Of a DNA stretch of 64,000 nt, positions 18,353 to 25,825 are shown one piece after another. The position numbers and the translations under genes are program-made. The stretch comes from Gemella haemolysans (GTDB lineage: Bacteria; Bacillota; Bacilli; Staphylococcales; Gemellaceae), in assembly GCF_012273215.1 (NCBI RefSeq), contig NZ_CP050965.1, positions 1,837,001-1,901,000 of the forward strand. Reading direction: 5' to 3'. The number at the start of each line of letters is the position of its first letter. Position 1 is the first letter of the stretch. Below the pieces are notes generated by a model. The model did not search any database. It saw only the letters and a program-made list of their open reading frames with translations, and was not told where the DNA came from.

Positions 18353-18468
18353 TAAATATTTCATCGTCTCTTCGTTCCTAGAAATATTAAGATCTACCCC
18401 AGCAGTGGCAACTAAAGTTTTTTACGTCATTCTTCCTTAAAAACTAAGTTGCTGTTGCATACGCTGTA
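18353..18468 (-). repeat. 116-bp structured repeat copy R1 in the glmS leader
   Basis: It is 114 of 116 bases identical to 18594-18709. On the minus strand it folds as two hairpins whose loops carry AAGGAAGAATGACGT and TAGGAACGAAGAGACGAT. Confidence 0.85.
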
Positions 18469-18470
18469 GC

Positions 18471-18590
18471 TATGAGTTAATCGTTAGGTTTCTTGAATCT
18501 AAAAGATGAAAAGAAACCTTATCGAGTAACTTAGACAACAGCTACTCAAAATATAAGGAATGTAATGACGAAATATTTTGTTAGTAGCCA
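18471..18590. repeat. Spacer with an inverted copy of the loop motif
   Basis: 18539-18588 forms a hairpin (AGCTACTcAAAATAT with its partner) whose loop on the plus strand is AAGGAATGTAATGACGAA. This is the same loop motif in opposite orientation. A second hairpin (GGTTTCTT/AAGAAACC) lies at about 18487-18520. Confidence 0.6.
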
Positions 18591-18593
18591 CTG

Positions 18594-18709
18594 TAAATAT
18601 TTCGTCGTCTCTTCGTTTCTAGAAATATTAAGATCTACCCCAGCAGTGGCAACTAAAGTTTTTTACGTCATTCTTCCTTAAAAACTAAGTTGCTGTTGCA
18701 TACGCTGTA
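18594..18709 (-). repeat. 116-bp structured repeat copy R2 in the glmS leader
   Basis: Nearly identical to 18353-18468, directly abutting the 3' end of the glmS ribozyme region. Confidence 0.85.
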
Positions 18710-18876
18710 CCTAAGTATCTTGTCGTCACTGTGTTCCTAAAGATACTAAGGTGCACCCCATTGTACATTATCTAACGAAACTCTCTGGTTCCGAAAAAGC
18801 ATCCGCCGAATTTTCGATAACTTTTTTCCTCGTCAACTAAGCTCAATTTAACCTTTAGAACTTAGTTCGGGCGCTA
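18710..18876 (-). ncRNA. glmS ribozyme/riboswitch
   Basis: On the minus strand the conserved core appears in order: AGCGCCCGAACTAAG (cleavage before the G of GCGCC), CTTAGTTGACGAGG, TTATCGAA and ATTCGGCGGATGC. This matches glmS ribozymes of Bacillus. Bound glucosamine-6-phosphate triggers self-cleavage and so lowers GlmS. The 3' boundary is approximate because the P3/P4 part merges into the repeats. Confidence 0.93.
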
Positions 18877-18922
18877 TAATTATAAATTCAAATTACCTCC
18901 TAGTTATTTAATCGTCCATATT

Positions 18923-18951
18923 ATTATACTAGATGAGAAGAGCGTTGTAAA
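18923..18951 (-). promoter_or_regulatory. Promoter of glmS
   Basis: On the minus strand TTTACA (18951-18946) and TATAAT (18928-18923) with a 17-bp spacer. The predicted start is about 40 nt before the ribozyme core. Confidence 0.8.
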
Positions 18952-19047
18952 CTGAAAGGATATATTTACATAAACTCAAATATTAAAATAAAGTGTCTGA
19001 AAATTTAACTCTAATTTTTAGAATGATAGAAAAATAAGGTTCACTAA

Positions 19048-19084
19048 TAAAAAAACCTACTTACTTTTACAGTAAGTAGGTTTT
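19048..19084 (-). terminator. Terminator of the DUF6612-like lipoprotein gene
   Basis: A 14-bp perfect stem (AAAACCTACTTACT and its complement) followed by T on the minus strand. Confidence 0.93.
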
Positions 19085-19091
19085 AATGTTA

Positions 19092-19892
19092 TTAACGTCG
19101 AGAATTAGTAGCTACTTCTTTAGCGTTTTTCACTTCATCAGGAAGTTTAATTTCTTTAACGTTATTTACGTTAGAATATTTGATGATTTGTTTGATTTTC
19201 ATTGTAGTTGGGTTTGAAGTATCTTTAGTTGCAAGTTCCATTGTCACTTCGTTGTTAACAGGTACGAAATCTTTAGTAACTACAAGTTTAATTGAAACGT
19301 TTTTGAAATCAACATTGTTAAATGCACTAGCAGTCACTTCGCTTCCTGAAGAAGCGTTAGCAACAGCAACCATAAGGTCTTTGAATTGCTCTCCATTTCC
19401 TGTATATGTTAGAACATAGTTTCCATTTTCTTCAGTTTTCTTGAAATCTTTAGCGATTTTTTTGTAGAACTCTAAGATTTGATCTGAATTAGCAATCTTT
19501 TTAAGATTTTCAAATTGTGCAGTTATATTGTTGTTTGAACTTTTAACCCACTCGTTTTGTCCTGTTGATTTTGCATAAGCTGTTCCATCTTTAATGTACA
19601 ATTCTAATGTTTGGCTTTGTCCTTGAGCTTTTACATCAGTAGTTGCTTTCATTGCAAGTGGGTCCATGATTAATGAACCAGATACAGTATTTTCAATTGT
19701 TTGGTTTTGTTCACCAACTAAAATTTCAGATTGGCTTGTAGCTTCGAAATCTGTACTCTTAATATTTTTAGATGATTCTACTGATTTATTGACGATTTGT
19801 TCTGCAGAAGTTCCCATGCCACAAGCAGCAAGAGTAACCGAAAGAATAACCGTTGCAATAAGCAATAGATATTTTTTTAGTGATTTTGTCAT
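19092..19892 (-). CDS. Lipoprotein, DUF6612/LolA-LppX-like
   Basis: A 266-residue protein with a lipoprotein signal (lipobox LAAC, Cys24). The mature part has many repeated beta-strand segments (EILVGEQNQTIENTVSGSL, LELYIKDGTAYAK), as in the DUF6612 or LolA/LppX-like fold. Such proteins sit on the outer face of the membrane; their ligand is not established. GGAGA precedes the ATG. Monocistronic, with a strong terminator. Confidence 0.7.
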   Translation of the reverse strand: MTKSLKKYLLLIATVILSVTLAACGMGTSAEQIVNKSVESSKNIKSTDFEATSQSEILVGEQNQTIENTVSGSLIMDPLAMKATTDVKAQGQSQTLELYIKDGTAYAKSTGQNEWVKSSNNNITAQFENLKKIANSDQILEFYKKIAKDFKKTEENGNYVLTYTGNGEQFKDLMVAVANASSGSEVTASAFNNVDFKNVSIKLVVTKDFVPVNNEVTMELATKDTSNPTTMKIKQIIKYSNVNNVKEIKLPDEVKNAKEVATNSRR

Positions 19893-20098
19893 GTGTCTCT
19901 CCTTAACTTTAATTAAAATAGATTGTTGTACAAATCTAGTTTCATAAATTTATTTTTATAGCATTATTCTATCATATTATAGCCAATATTACTACATTAA
20001 TAAGTTATATTTTTAAAATATCTGTAATAAATAATATAGGCAATAAATAAGGAGATTACTTTTATTTAATATTTTTTGTGAAAATAATAAAAAATCTA

Positions 20099-20127
20099 TT
20101 GACTTATATCAATGATTGATATACAAT
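20099..20127 (+). promoter_or_regulatory. Promoter of the padR operon, with operator in its spacer
   Basis: TTGACT (20099-20104), a 17-bp spacer and TACAAT (20122-20127). The spacer is filled by the operator palindrome. Confidence 0.8.
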
Positions 20128-20161
20128 TATATTGAAGATAGATATATCAATGATGGATATA
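20105..20161. promoter_or_regulatory. Two PadR operator copies
   Basis: TATATCAATGATTGATATA (20105-20123) and TATATCAATGATGGATATA (20143-20161) are near-identical palindromes 38 bp apart. The first spans the -35 to -10 spacer. Autorepression by the PadR protein encoded next is the simple reading. Confidence 0.8.
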
Positions 20162-20198
20162 AATACAGAATATCTCTAATTAATTTAGGAGGGATAAA

Positions 20199-20531
20199 AT
20201 GGCAAAGTTAAGCCCTTATGAAACGGGTGAATTAACGGATAGTATATTTTTTACACTTCTAGTTTTGACAGAACCTATTCATGGTTATTTAATAATGCAA
20301 AAGGTGGCAGAAATTACCGATAATAATATTATTATCGGCCCTGCGACAATGTATACGACTTTAGGAAAAATGGTTTCTGTTGGCTGGATAGAAGATAAAG
20401 AGATTGATAATTCGAAAAAAGAATATCATATTACTCCAAAAGGTATGGAAGTTTTGGAGAAAAATTTAAAACTTCGACAGTTTTTATTGGATGTAGCTAA
20501 GAAGTTTATAGGTGGTGGAAGTGATGAGTAA
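20199..20531 (+). CDS. PadR-family transcriptional regulator
   Basis: A 110-residue winged-helix protein with the PadR segments EPIHGYLIMQKV, GPATMYTTLGKMVSVGWI and YHITPKGMEVLEK. PadR repressors of this size often control an adjacent ABC exporter and respond to a drug-like ligand. GGAGGG before the ATG supports the start. Its stop overlaps the next gene by eight bases. Two palindromes in the promoter are the probable operators. Confidence 0.93.
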   Translation: MAKLSPYETGELTDSIFFTLLVLTEPIHGYLIMQKVAEITDNNIIIGPATMYTTLGKMVSVGWIEDKEIDNSKKEYHITPKGMEVLEKNLKLRQFLLDVAKKFIGGGSDE

Positions 20532-21039
20532 ATATAAGGTGATACATACATTCGCTTTAACAAATAAAAGATTCATGAGAAAGTTAGAAAGATATAGTGC
20601 TAGGGGCTGGCATTTTAAAAAGTTTCTAGTATTCTTCATTTTATTAGAAAAAGGAGAAAAAATTAACTATAAATATGAATTGGTATATGATAAAAAGTTC
20701 GATGCTGAACGAGAAGATTTTTATAAGTTTAACGGTTGGAAAGTAGTTAGAAATAGTTTTTTCTGGCAAATATTACGCGGAGAACCTACGGCAACTACAC
20801 TATATACAGATAATTTGAGTGAAGAATACATGTGGCTATATAGAATAAGATTTAATGGGAAAATCATGTTAGGATGCTTTTTTCTAGCTTTGATTACACA
20901 TTTAATAAATAAATTTTTAATGCCATCTGAAGTAATTGATTTTATTACAGGAATGTCTTTTGGCTTTGGTCTAGGACTAGGTGCTGTAAATATAGCGTTC
21001 TTTATAAAATATTTATTTTTGAAGAGAAGAAAGGATTGA
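20524..21039 (+). CDS. DUF2812-type membrane protein 1
   Basis: A 171-residue protein: a soluble N-terminal part with GWHFKKF and FYKFNGWKVVRNSFFWQI, typical of DUF2812, then two C-terminal membrane helices (about 118-138 and 142-165). The ATG at 20524 is chosen over upstream GTG codons. It overlaps the padR stop, implying translational coupling. DUF2812 proteins commonly sit beside PadR genes; the biochemical role is unknown, perhaps a membrane partner or sensor. Confidence 0.75.
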   Translation: MSKYKVIHTFALTNKRFMRKLERYSARGWHFKKFLVFFILLEKGEKINYKYELVYDKKFDAEREDFYKFNGWKVVRNSFFWQILRGEPTATTLYTDNLSEEYMWLYRIRFNGKIMLGCFFLALITHLINKFLMPSEVIDFITGMSFGFGLGLGAVNIAFFIKYLFLKRRKD

Positions 21040-21043
21040 ATTT

Positions 21044-21586
21044 ATGAAGTATAAATATGTTCCTGTATTTATAAGTTATGATAAAGTAGCGGATAAAATG
21101 AATCGCTTTGCTGCTAAGGGATATGAATACGATAAAGAGGTTATAGTGGCAATTAGAATGAAGAAAGTCTCAGAGACTAGCGACAAGCAATACAAATTTA
21201 TCTTTGATAAACAGTTTACACCTGAGATAGAAGAGTATTATAAAGCAACTGGTTGGAAGCTTCATAAGTTTCAATTTTATGATTTGTTTAGGCTAGCTGA
21301 AGGGACTTCTAGTTCGTATCCAATATATACTGATACCGAGACGGAATTAGAGTTTGTTAAGTATAGATTGTTAAGATTTATAGTTTTGTTTGTTTTAACA
21401 AATATAATAGGGGTATTGTATTTTACTAATATTAAATGGGTAATTAATAGTGGAATACCTGATTTATTAGCCATGTTAATAGGTGGATTAATAGGTGGTA
21501 TATTTGGTTACTGTATAGGAGGACTTGGAATGTTTGTGTCGAAATATTTCAAGTTGAAAAAAGAAATAAAAAATAATGATGAATAA
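21044..21586 (+). CDS. DUF2812-type membrane protein 2
   Basis: A 180-residue paralogue of the preceding gene, with AAKGYEYDKEV and YYKATGWKLHKFQFYDLFRL in the soluble part and two membrane helices (about 110-127 and 138-165, the latter very Gly-rich). It starts four bases after the previous stop, with GAAAGGA as ribosome site. Tandem DUF2812 genes suggest a heteromeric membrane component of the PadR-controlled exporter (inference). Confidence 0.72.
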   Translation: MKYKYVPVFISYDKVADKMNRFAAKGYEYDKEVIVAIRMKKVSETSDKQYKFIFDKQFTPEIEEYYKATGWKLHKFQFYDLFRLAEGTSSSYPIYTDTETELEFVKYRLLRFIVLFVLTNIIGVLYFTNIKWVINSGIPDLLAMLIGGLIGGIFGYCIGGLGMFVSKYFKLKKEIKNNDE

Positions 21587-21631
21587 AAAAGGGATATAAC
21601 TTTTAAAAAGTTAGGAAATGAGGTAAGGGCT

Positions 21632-22534
21632 ATGATTTTAGAATTTAAAAATGTAGAGAAAAGCTTTGGGAATAAGAAGGTTCTTAAAGGTGTTAGCTTC
21701 ACAGCGAAAAGTGGGGTAGCTAACGGATATTTAGGACGAAATGGTAGTGGTAAAACTACAAGTTTTAGAATTTTGTTAGATATATTTAAACCTGACAAAG
21801 GGGAGATTTTACTAGATGGGAAACCTTTAGATCACAATAAGGTAAAAATTGGGTATCTACCAGAAGAACGCGGAATGTACGATGGAGTTGGATTAGTAGA
21901 TCAGCTTACGTACTTCGGAATGCTAAAAGGTATGAAGAAGAAAGCAGCACAAACAGAAGCGAAAAAATGGTTAGAGTACTTCGAATTAGAAGATAACAAA
22001 CAAGCATTAAAAACATTATCTAAAGGTAATGCACAAAAAATTCAAATTATTCAAAGTGTTATGAATGATCCGGATATTCTTGTTTTTGACGAACCATTCA
22101 GTGGACTTGATCCGGTGAACGTATCAAAGTTAAAAGAAATAATTACAGACTTTATCAAAAAAGATAAACTAGTTATTTTCTCATCTCACCAAATGCCAGT
22201 TGTAGAAACTTTTTGTGAAGACATTAATATACTAGAAAAAGGGGAAATTACTTTAAGTGGAAATCTAGATTATATTAAAAAACAACTTGGGCATGGAAAA
22301 ATGATTTTGAGTGTTAGTAATTTAGAAAAAGAAGAATTGCTTGCTAATCTAAGATCTATACCATTAGGTATCGAATACTCATTAGTACCAGAGGGAGTGC
22401 TTCTTGATTTTAAAGAAGAGGGATCTAAAAAAGAACTATTAGCAAAACTTGCAGGAAGTAGCTTTAATATAGAAGAATTTAAACTTTATAAACCATCGTT
22501 AGAAGATATATTCAAAGAACAGGTAGGTAAGTAG
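21632..22534 (+). CDS. ABC transporter ATP-binding protein (YhaQ/NatA-like)
   Basis: A 300-residue ATPase with Walker A GRNGSGKTTSF, the signature in LSKGNAQKIQIIQS, Walker B DILVFDEPFSGLDP and the H-loop SSHQM. The C-terminal extension (about 220-300) is the DUF4162-type domain of NatA/YhaQ. The signature reads SKGN rather than SGGQ, as in many NatA-like proteins. It pairs with the permease two bases downstream and belongs to the PadR operon, probably exporting a small hydrophobic compound, sodium or a peptide. Confidence 0.9.
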   Translation: MILEFKNVEKSFGNKKVLKGVSFTAKSGVANGYLGRNGSGKTTSFRILLDIFKPDKGEILLDGKPLDHNKVKIGYLPEERGMYDGVGLVDQLTYFGMLKGMKKKAAQTEAKKWLEYFELEDNKQALKTLSKGNAQKIQIIQSVMNDPDILVFDEPFSGLDPVNVSKLKEIITDFIKKDKLVIFSSHQMPVVETFCEDINILEKGEITLSGNLDYIKKQLGHGKMILSVSNLEKEELLANLRSIPLGIEYSLVPEGVLLDFKEEGSKKELLAKLAGSSFNIEEFKLYKPSLEDIFKEQVGK

Positions 22535-22536
22535 TT

Positions 22537-23736
22537 ATGAAGAATTTTAGTACAGTATTTAATTTCGAGTTAAAACAATTTTTCGCAAAGAAAGCGACAA
22601 AAGTTATTATGGCAATATACTTCGTTATCGCTATAGGTATAACATTTGTACCATCGATTGCGAACAGTAATCTTTTCAAAGGTGATAGCAATGATAATTT
22701 CAATCGTAGTGCTTATGTTGTAAAAGATGTAAGTATAAAATTAGACGATTTGAAAGAAGCTAAAAAATACGACAATAAAGAAGCTTTAGAAAAAGATATT
22801 AAAGATAATAAACTTGATGAAGGTATCGTCTTAACAAAAGATAGTTATGAGTATTTATCTAAACAATCTATCTTTAGTAAAGGTGGTAGTGAATTCAAAG
22901 AAGCTTTTGGAAAAAATGTAGAAAAATTAGTCTATAAACAAAACGGTTTAGATTATGATAAAGTAAACAATGTGAAATCACATCTTCCTCAACCTGTACC
23001 TGTAAATGTAAGTGGAGATTCTGATGCTCAAACTCAAGCGGTGAATGTAGTAGTAGTTTATGTTCTTACATTTATCGTCTATATGACAGTAATTCAATTC
23101 GGTAGTGTTGTTGCGACAAACGTTGTTAAAGAAAAAAGCAATAGAGCGATGGAACTGTTAGTAGTTACTGTAAGTCCAAGAACACTTATCGTAGGGAAAG
23201 TACTAGCTTTATCAGTTGCGGTACTTATTCAAATGGGGTTAATAATTGGTGGATTATTCGCAGGTCTAAAAATTAATGGTTCTAAATATAGTGATAATAT
23301 TAAACATATTTTACAAAATGTAGACTTAAAAGTTCTTGGTGTGGGATTAGCGTTCGCCTTAACTGGATTTGTGATGTTTATGTTTATGTACGCTGCATTC
23401 GCTTCACTAGTTAGTAAGATTGAAGATGTCAATGGAGCGATAACTGTGCCGATGTTACTGTTTATGGGAGCATTCTTCGTAAACTACTATATTATGGGTT
23501 CAACAGGAGATACTAAACTTGCAGAGATTTTATCATATGTTCCATTCACATCATACTTTGTAATGTTTACACGTTATGCGATAAGTCATGTTTCTATACA
23601 TGATTTAGCAGTATCTTATGGTATTCTAGTCGCAAGTACATTAATAGTAGCCCTTCTTAGTGTTAGAGTATATAGACTAGCAACATTAAGATATGGTCAA
23701 AAATTAAACTTCTTCAAATTATTATTTGGTAAATAG
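22537..23736 (+). CDS. ABC-2 type permease (YhaP/NatB-like)
   Basis: A 399-residue permease. TM1 is about 20-40, a large extracytoplasmic domain 45-165, then five or six membrane segments (170-370), with VVKEKSNRAMELLVVTVSPRTLIVGK after the second helix, the mark of NatB/YhaP permeases. It overlaps nothing but starts two bases after its ATPase. A terminator follows at once, closing the padR operon. Confidence 0.9.
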   Translation: MKNFSTVFNFELKQFFAKKATKVIMAIYFVIAIGITFVPSIANSNLFKGDSNDNFNRSAYVVKDVSIKLDDLKEAKKYDNKEALEKDIKDNKLDEGIVLTKDSYEYLSKQSIFSKGGSEFKEAFGKNVEKLVYKQNGLDYDKVNNVKSHLPQPVPVNVSGDSDAQTQAVNVVVVYVLTFIVYMTVIQFGSVVATNVVKEKSNRAMELLVVTVSPRTLIVGKVLALSVAVLIQMGLIIGGLFAGLKINGSKYSDNIKHILQNVDLKVLGVGLAFALTGFVMFMFMYAAFASLVSKIEDVNGAITVPMLLFMGAFFVNYYIMGSTGDTKLAEILSYVPFTSYFVMFTRYAISHVSIHDLAVSYGILVASTLIVALLSVRVYRLATLRYGQKLNFFKLLFGK

Positions 23737-23748
23737 GAGAATATACTG

Positions 23749-23788
23749 AAGAAAAGATTCAAATGTTGAGTCTTTTCTTTTTTCTTTT
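23749..23788 (+). terminator. Terminator of the padR operon
   Basis: GAAAAGATTC pairs with GAGTCTTTTC, followed by a T-rich run. Confidence 0.85.
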
Positions 23789-23847
23789 TACCTAATAAAA
23801 AGGTATAATATAAAAATAGAAAATTATAAAATAAGGAGGTTACTCTT

Positions 23848-25161
23848 ATGAGTGAGTTGAAAAGAACGATAGGTTTTATGCCTGCCTTTATGACGGTTAT
23901 AGGCTCGGTAATAGGAGCAGGTGTGTTTTTTAAAGCAGCTGTTATTTATAAGACTACAGGGACGATGAGTCTAGGGTTACTAGCGTGGATCCTTGCTGGT
24001 ATTATTACGATTTGTGCAGGTCTTACAGTTGCGGAACTTGCAGCGTCTATTCCTGAAGTTGGAGGGATGGTCGTTTGGATAGAAAGAACTTATGGGAAAA
24101 CTGCTGCGTTCTTATTAGGATGGGCGCAGTCGGTAATTTATTTCCCTGCGATGATTGCAGCACTTGCGGTTATTTTCTCTACACAAGTTTTAAACTTATT
24201 AAATTTAGATAAAGCATGGCATTTACCTATAGCTTTTGCAGCAGCTGCATCATTAATGTTTTTAAACTTTTTAGGTGGGAAAATTGGAGGGGTAATTCAG
24301 ACAGTAGCTACTATTTGTAAATTAATACCGTTAATAGTAATTATTGCATTTGGATTATTCCAAAGCGATTCACAGCCGCTACAATTATTCCCTGTAGAAG
24401 CGGGGAAAGATATTTCATTTGCTAGTGGATTAGGTGGGGCTTTACTTGCTGCGATGTTCGCATATGAAGGATGGACTAACGTAGGAAGTATGGCAGGAGA
24501 GATGAAAAATCCTAAAAAAGATTTACCAAGAGCAATCTTCTTAGGTTTAGCTGTTGTTATGGCGGTCTATGTACTAATAAATGTAGCTTATCTTATGACT
24601 TTACCTTTAGATCATGTTGCAGGTAATCAAACTGTGGCTAGTGAAGTAGCTGCGAAGTTATTTGGTGGTATTGGTGGTAAGATTATCACTATTGGAATAT
24701 TAATCAGTGTATATGGAGCGATTAACGGATTCTCAATGGCTGGGATTCGAGTACCTTATGCAATGGCGAAAAGTGAACAGATTCCATTTAAAAATGTATG
24801 GACGAAGTTAAACAAAGGTGCTGTGCCGGTGAATGCAGGATTATTACTTTTAGTAATAGCATTTTTAATGATGCTGACTGGTAGTTTTGATATGTTAACT
24901 GATTTATTAGTATTCGTAATGTGGTTCTTCTACACTGCAACATTCCTTGCGGTAATTATACTACGTAAAAAAGAACCAAAATTAGAAAGACCATATAGAG
25001 TACCTTTATACCCAATAGTTCCTATAATAGCTATTCTTGGTGGGGTGTATACTTTAGTAAGTACTTTAATCTCACAAACATCATTAGCTATGGGAGGAAT
25101 AGCCCTAACATTAATAGGATTATTATTCTATACAGAATTACATAAGAAATTCAAAAAATAA
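23848..25161 (+). CDS. APC-family amino-acid exchanger, SteT-like
   Basis: A 437-residue protein with 12 predicted membrane helices. VIGSVIGAGVFFK near the N-terminus is the APC substrate-binding motif, and GEMKNPKKDLPRA is the family loop. Overall it resembles Bacillus subtilis SteT, a serine/threonine exchanger, but specificity cannot be read from sequence. AAGGAGG precedes the ATG. It is next to the trpB/toxin-antitoxin region and its terminator is a copy of the trpB one. Confidence 0.88.
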   Translation: MSELKRTIGFMPAFMTVIGSVIGAGVFFKAAVIYKTTGTMSLGLLAWILAGIITICAGLTVAELAASIPEVGGMVVWIERTYGKTAAFLLGWAQSVIYFPAMIAALAVIFSTQVLNLLNLDKAWHLPIAFAAAASLMFLNFLGGKIGGVIQTVATICKLIPLIVIIAFGLFQSDSQPLQLFPVEAGKDISFASGLGGALLAAMFAYEGWTNVGSMAGEMKNPKKDLPRAIFLGLAVVMAVYVLINVAYLMTLPLDHVAGNQTVASEVAAKLFGGIGGKIITIGILISVYGAINGFSMAGIRVPYAMAKSEQIPFKNVWTKLNKGAVPVNAGLLLLVIAFLMMLTGSFDMLTDLLVFVMWFFYTATFLAVIILRKKEPKLERPYRVPLYPIVPIIAILGGVYTLVSTLISQTSLAMGGIALTLIGLLFYTELHKKFKK

Positions 25162-25168
25162 TAAAAAA

Positions 25169-25226
25169 AACATCGCATATTAGAGAACCTAGTATGCGAT
25201 GTTTTGGAGTTATTTGTTTCTATTTT
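25169..25226. repeat. Copy of the trpB tail and terminator (R1), terminator of the SteT-like gene
   Basis: 55 of 58 bases match 25768-25825. It contains the stem AACATCGCATA...TATGCGATGTT and then a remnant equivalent to the last codons of trpB (N-R-N-K-stop on the minus strand). It now serves as the terminator of the exchanger gene. Confidence 0.85.
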
Positions 25227-25320
25227 ATGAATTTATTTTTTCAGAATATGTTTAATTTACGAATGAAATTTACTATTATTAACAAGTTGAAAACATTGAT
25301 ATAGCAACTCTCATAAATAG

Positions 25321-25349
25321 TTGATTATATATATTTAATTTGATATAAT
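25321..25349 (+). promoter_or_regulatory. Promoter of the toxin RNA
   Basis: TTGATT (25321-25326), a 17-bp spacer and TATAAT (25344-25349). The expected transcript starts near 25356. Confidence 0.8.
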
Positions 25350-25430
25350 CAAAATCGGAGAGAGAAGTTAGGGAGCATTATAGTTTCCGATGAAGATGGT
25401 GGCTACTTCAATTTGAAAGGGGATGGTGCT

Positions 25431-25490
25431 ATGTCCGCATACACTAAAATCTTGAAGAAAGGAGTAGCAAGTTGTCACCTTACGAAATAG
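25431..25490 (+). CDS. Short upstream reading frame in the toxin mRNA
   Basis: A 19-codon frame (ATG TCC GCA TAC...) behind AAAGGGG. It overlaps the toxin start and stops inside the toxin gene. It may couple or block toxin translation, as short upstream frames do in some type I systems. It may also be chance. Confidence 0.35.
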   Translation: MSAYTKILKKGVASCHLTK

Positions 25491-25576
25491 TACAAACTAT
25501 TATTGGTATAAATCTATTGATTGCAACAATAGTTGGAGTGTGCTTAACAGCGTTCAAAAATGACAATAAAAAATAA
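25472..25576 (+). CDS. Small hydrophobic toxin, Hol_Tox/TxpA/BsrG-like
   Basis: A 34-residue peptide starting TTG behind AAAGGAG (25458-25464). It begins MSPYEIVQTIIG, has a single hydrophobic helix (about 9-28) and a basic end (KNDNKK). This MS-x-YE start, size and tail fit the holin-like type I toxins (TxpA/BsrG). They insert in the membrane and are silenced by an antisense RNA. The convergent promoter and shared terminator on the other side support this. It is too short for normal gene callers. Confidence 0.72.
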   Translation: MSPYEIVQTIIGINLLIATIVGVCLTAFKNDNKK

Positions 25577-25607
25577 CCATCTTTAACTTTAGCCGGTTAG
25601 ATGGTTA
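25574..25607. terminator. Shared bidirectional terminator of the toxin-antitoxin RNAs
   Basis: TAACCATCT (25574-25582) pairs with AGATGGTTA (25599-25607). A T run follows on the minus strand and TTATTAT on the plus strand. The terminator starts within the toxin stop codon. Confidence 0.85.
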
Positions 25608-25660
25608 TTATTATAACTAACTAATTGAGCCACCGTCTTTAAAACGGCTCTCTCTTTTAT
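25574..25660 (-). ncRNA. Antisense antitoxin RNA
   Basis: Predicted from a minus-strand promoter (25667-25695) and the shared terminator: about 85-90 nt. It overlaps the 3' end of the toxin mRNA. It also carries AAGACGGTGGCTC (25628-25640), which can pair with AAGATGGTGGCT in the toxin 5' region. This two-site contact resembles the Fst/par arrangement. Confidence 0.68.
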
Positions 25661-25666
25661 GATTTT

Positions 25667-25695
25667 ATTCTAACATAAATATCTAATAAGTTCAA
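25667..25695 (-). promoter_or_regulatory. Promoter of the antitoxin RNA
   Basis: On the minus strand TTGAAC (25695-25690) and TAGAAT (25672-25667) with a 17-bp spacer. Confidence 0.75.
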
Positions 25696-25767
25696 TGAAT
25701 AAATAAGGTCATAGTTAAATTTATTGAAATTTGCTGAAATTAGTAATACTACTAAAGTAAATAATAT

Positions 25768-25825
25768 AACATCGCATATTAGAGAACCTAGTATGCGATG
25801 TTTTGTTGTTATTTATTTCTATTTT
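25768..25825. repeat. trpB terminator plus trpB tail (R2)
   Basis: The original copy: the terminator stem AACATCGCATA...TATGCGATGTT followed by the last codons of trpB. Its partner lies 599 bp away at 25169-25226. Confidence 0.85.

Larger units (their letters stand above)
25356..25607 (+). ncRNA. Toxin mRNA of a type I toxin-antitoxin locus
   Basis: Defined by the promoter at 25321-25349 and the terminator at 25574-25607. Its 5' part contains AAGATGGTGGCT (around 25394-25405), which can pair with the antitoxin RNA made from 25660 leftwards. Confidence 0.65.
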
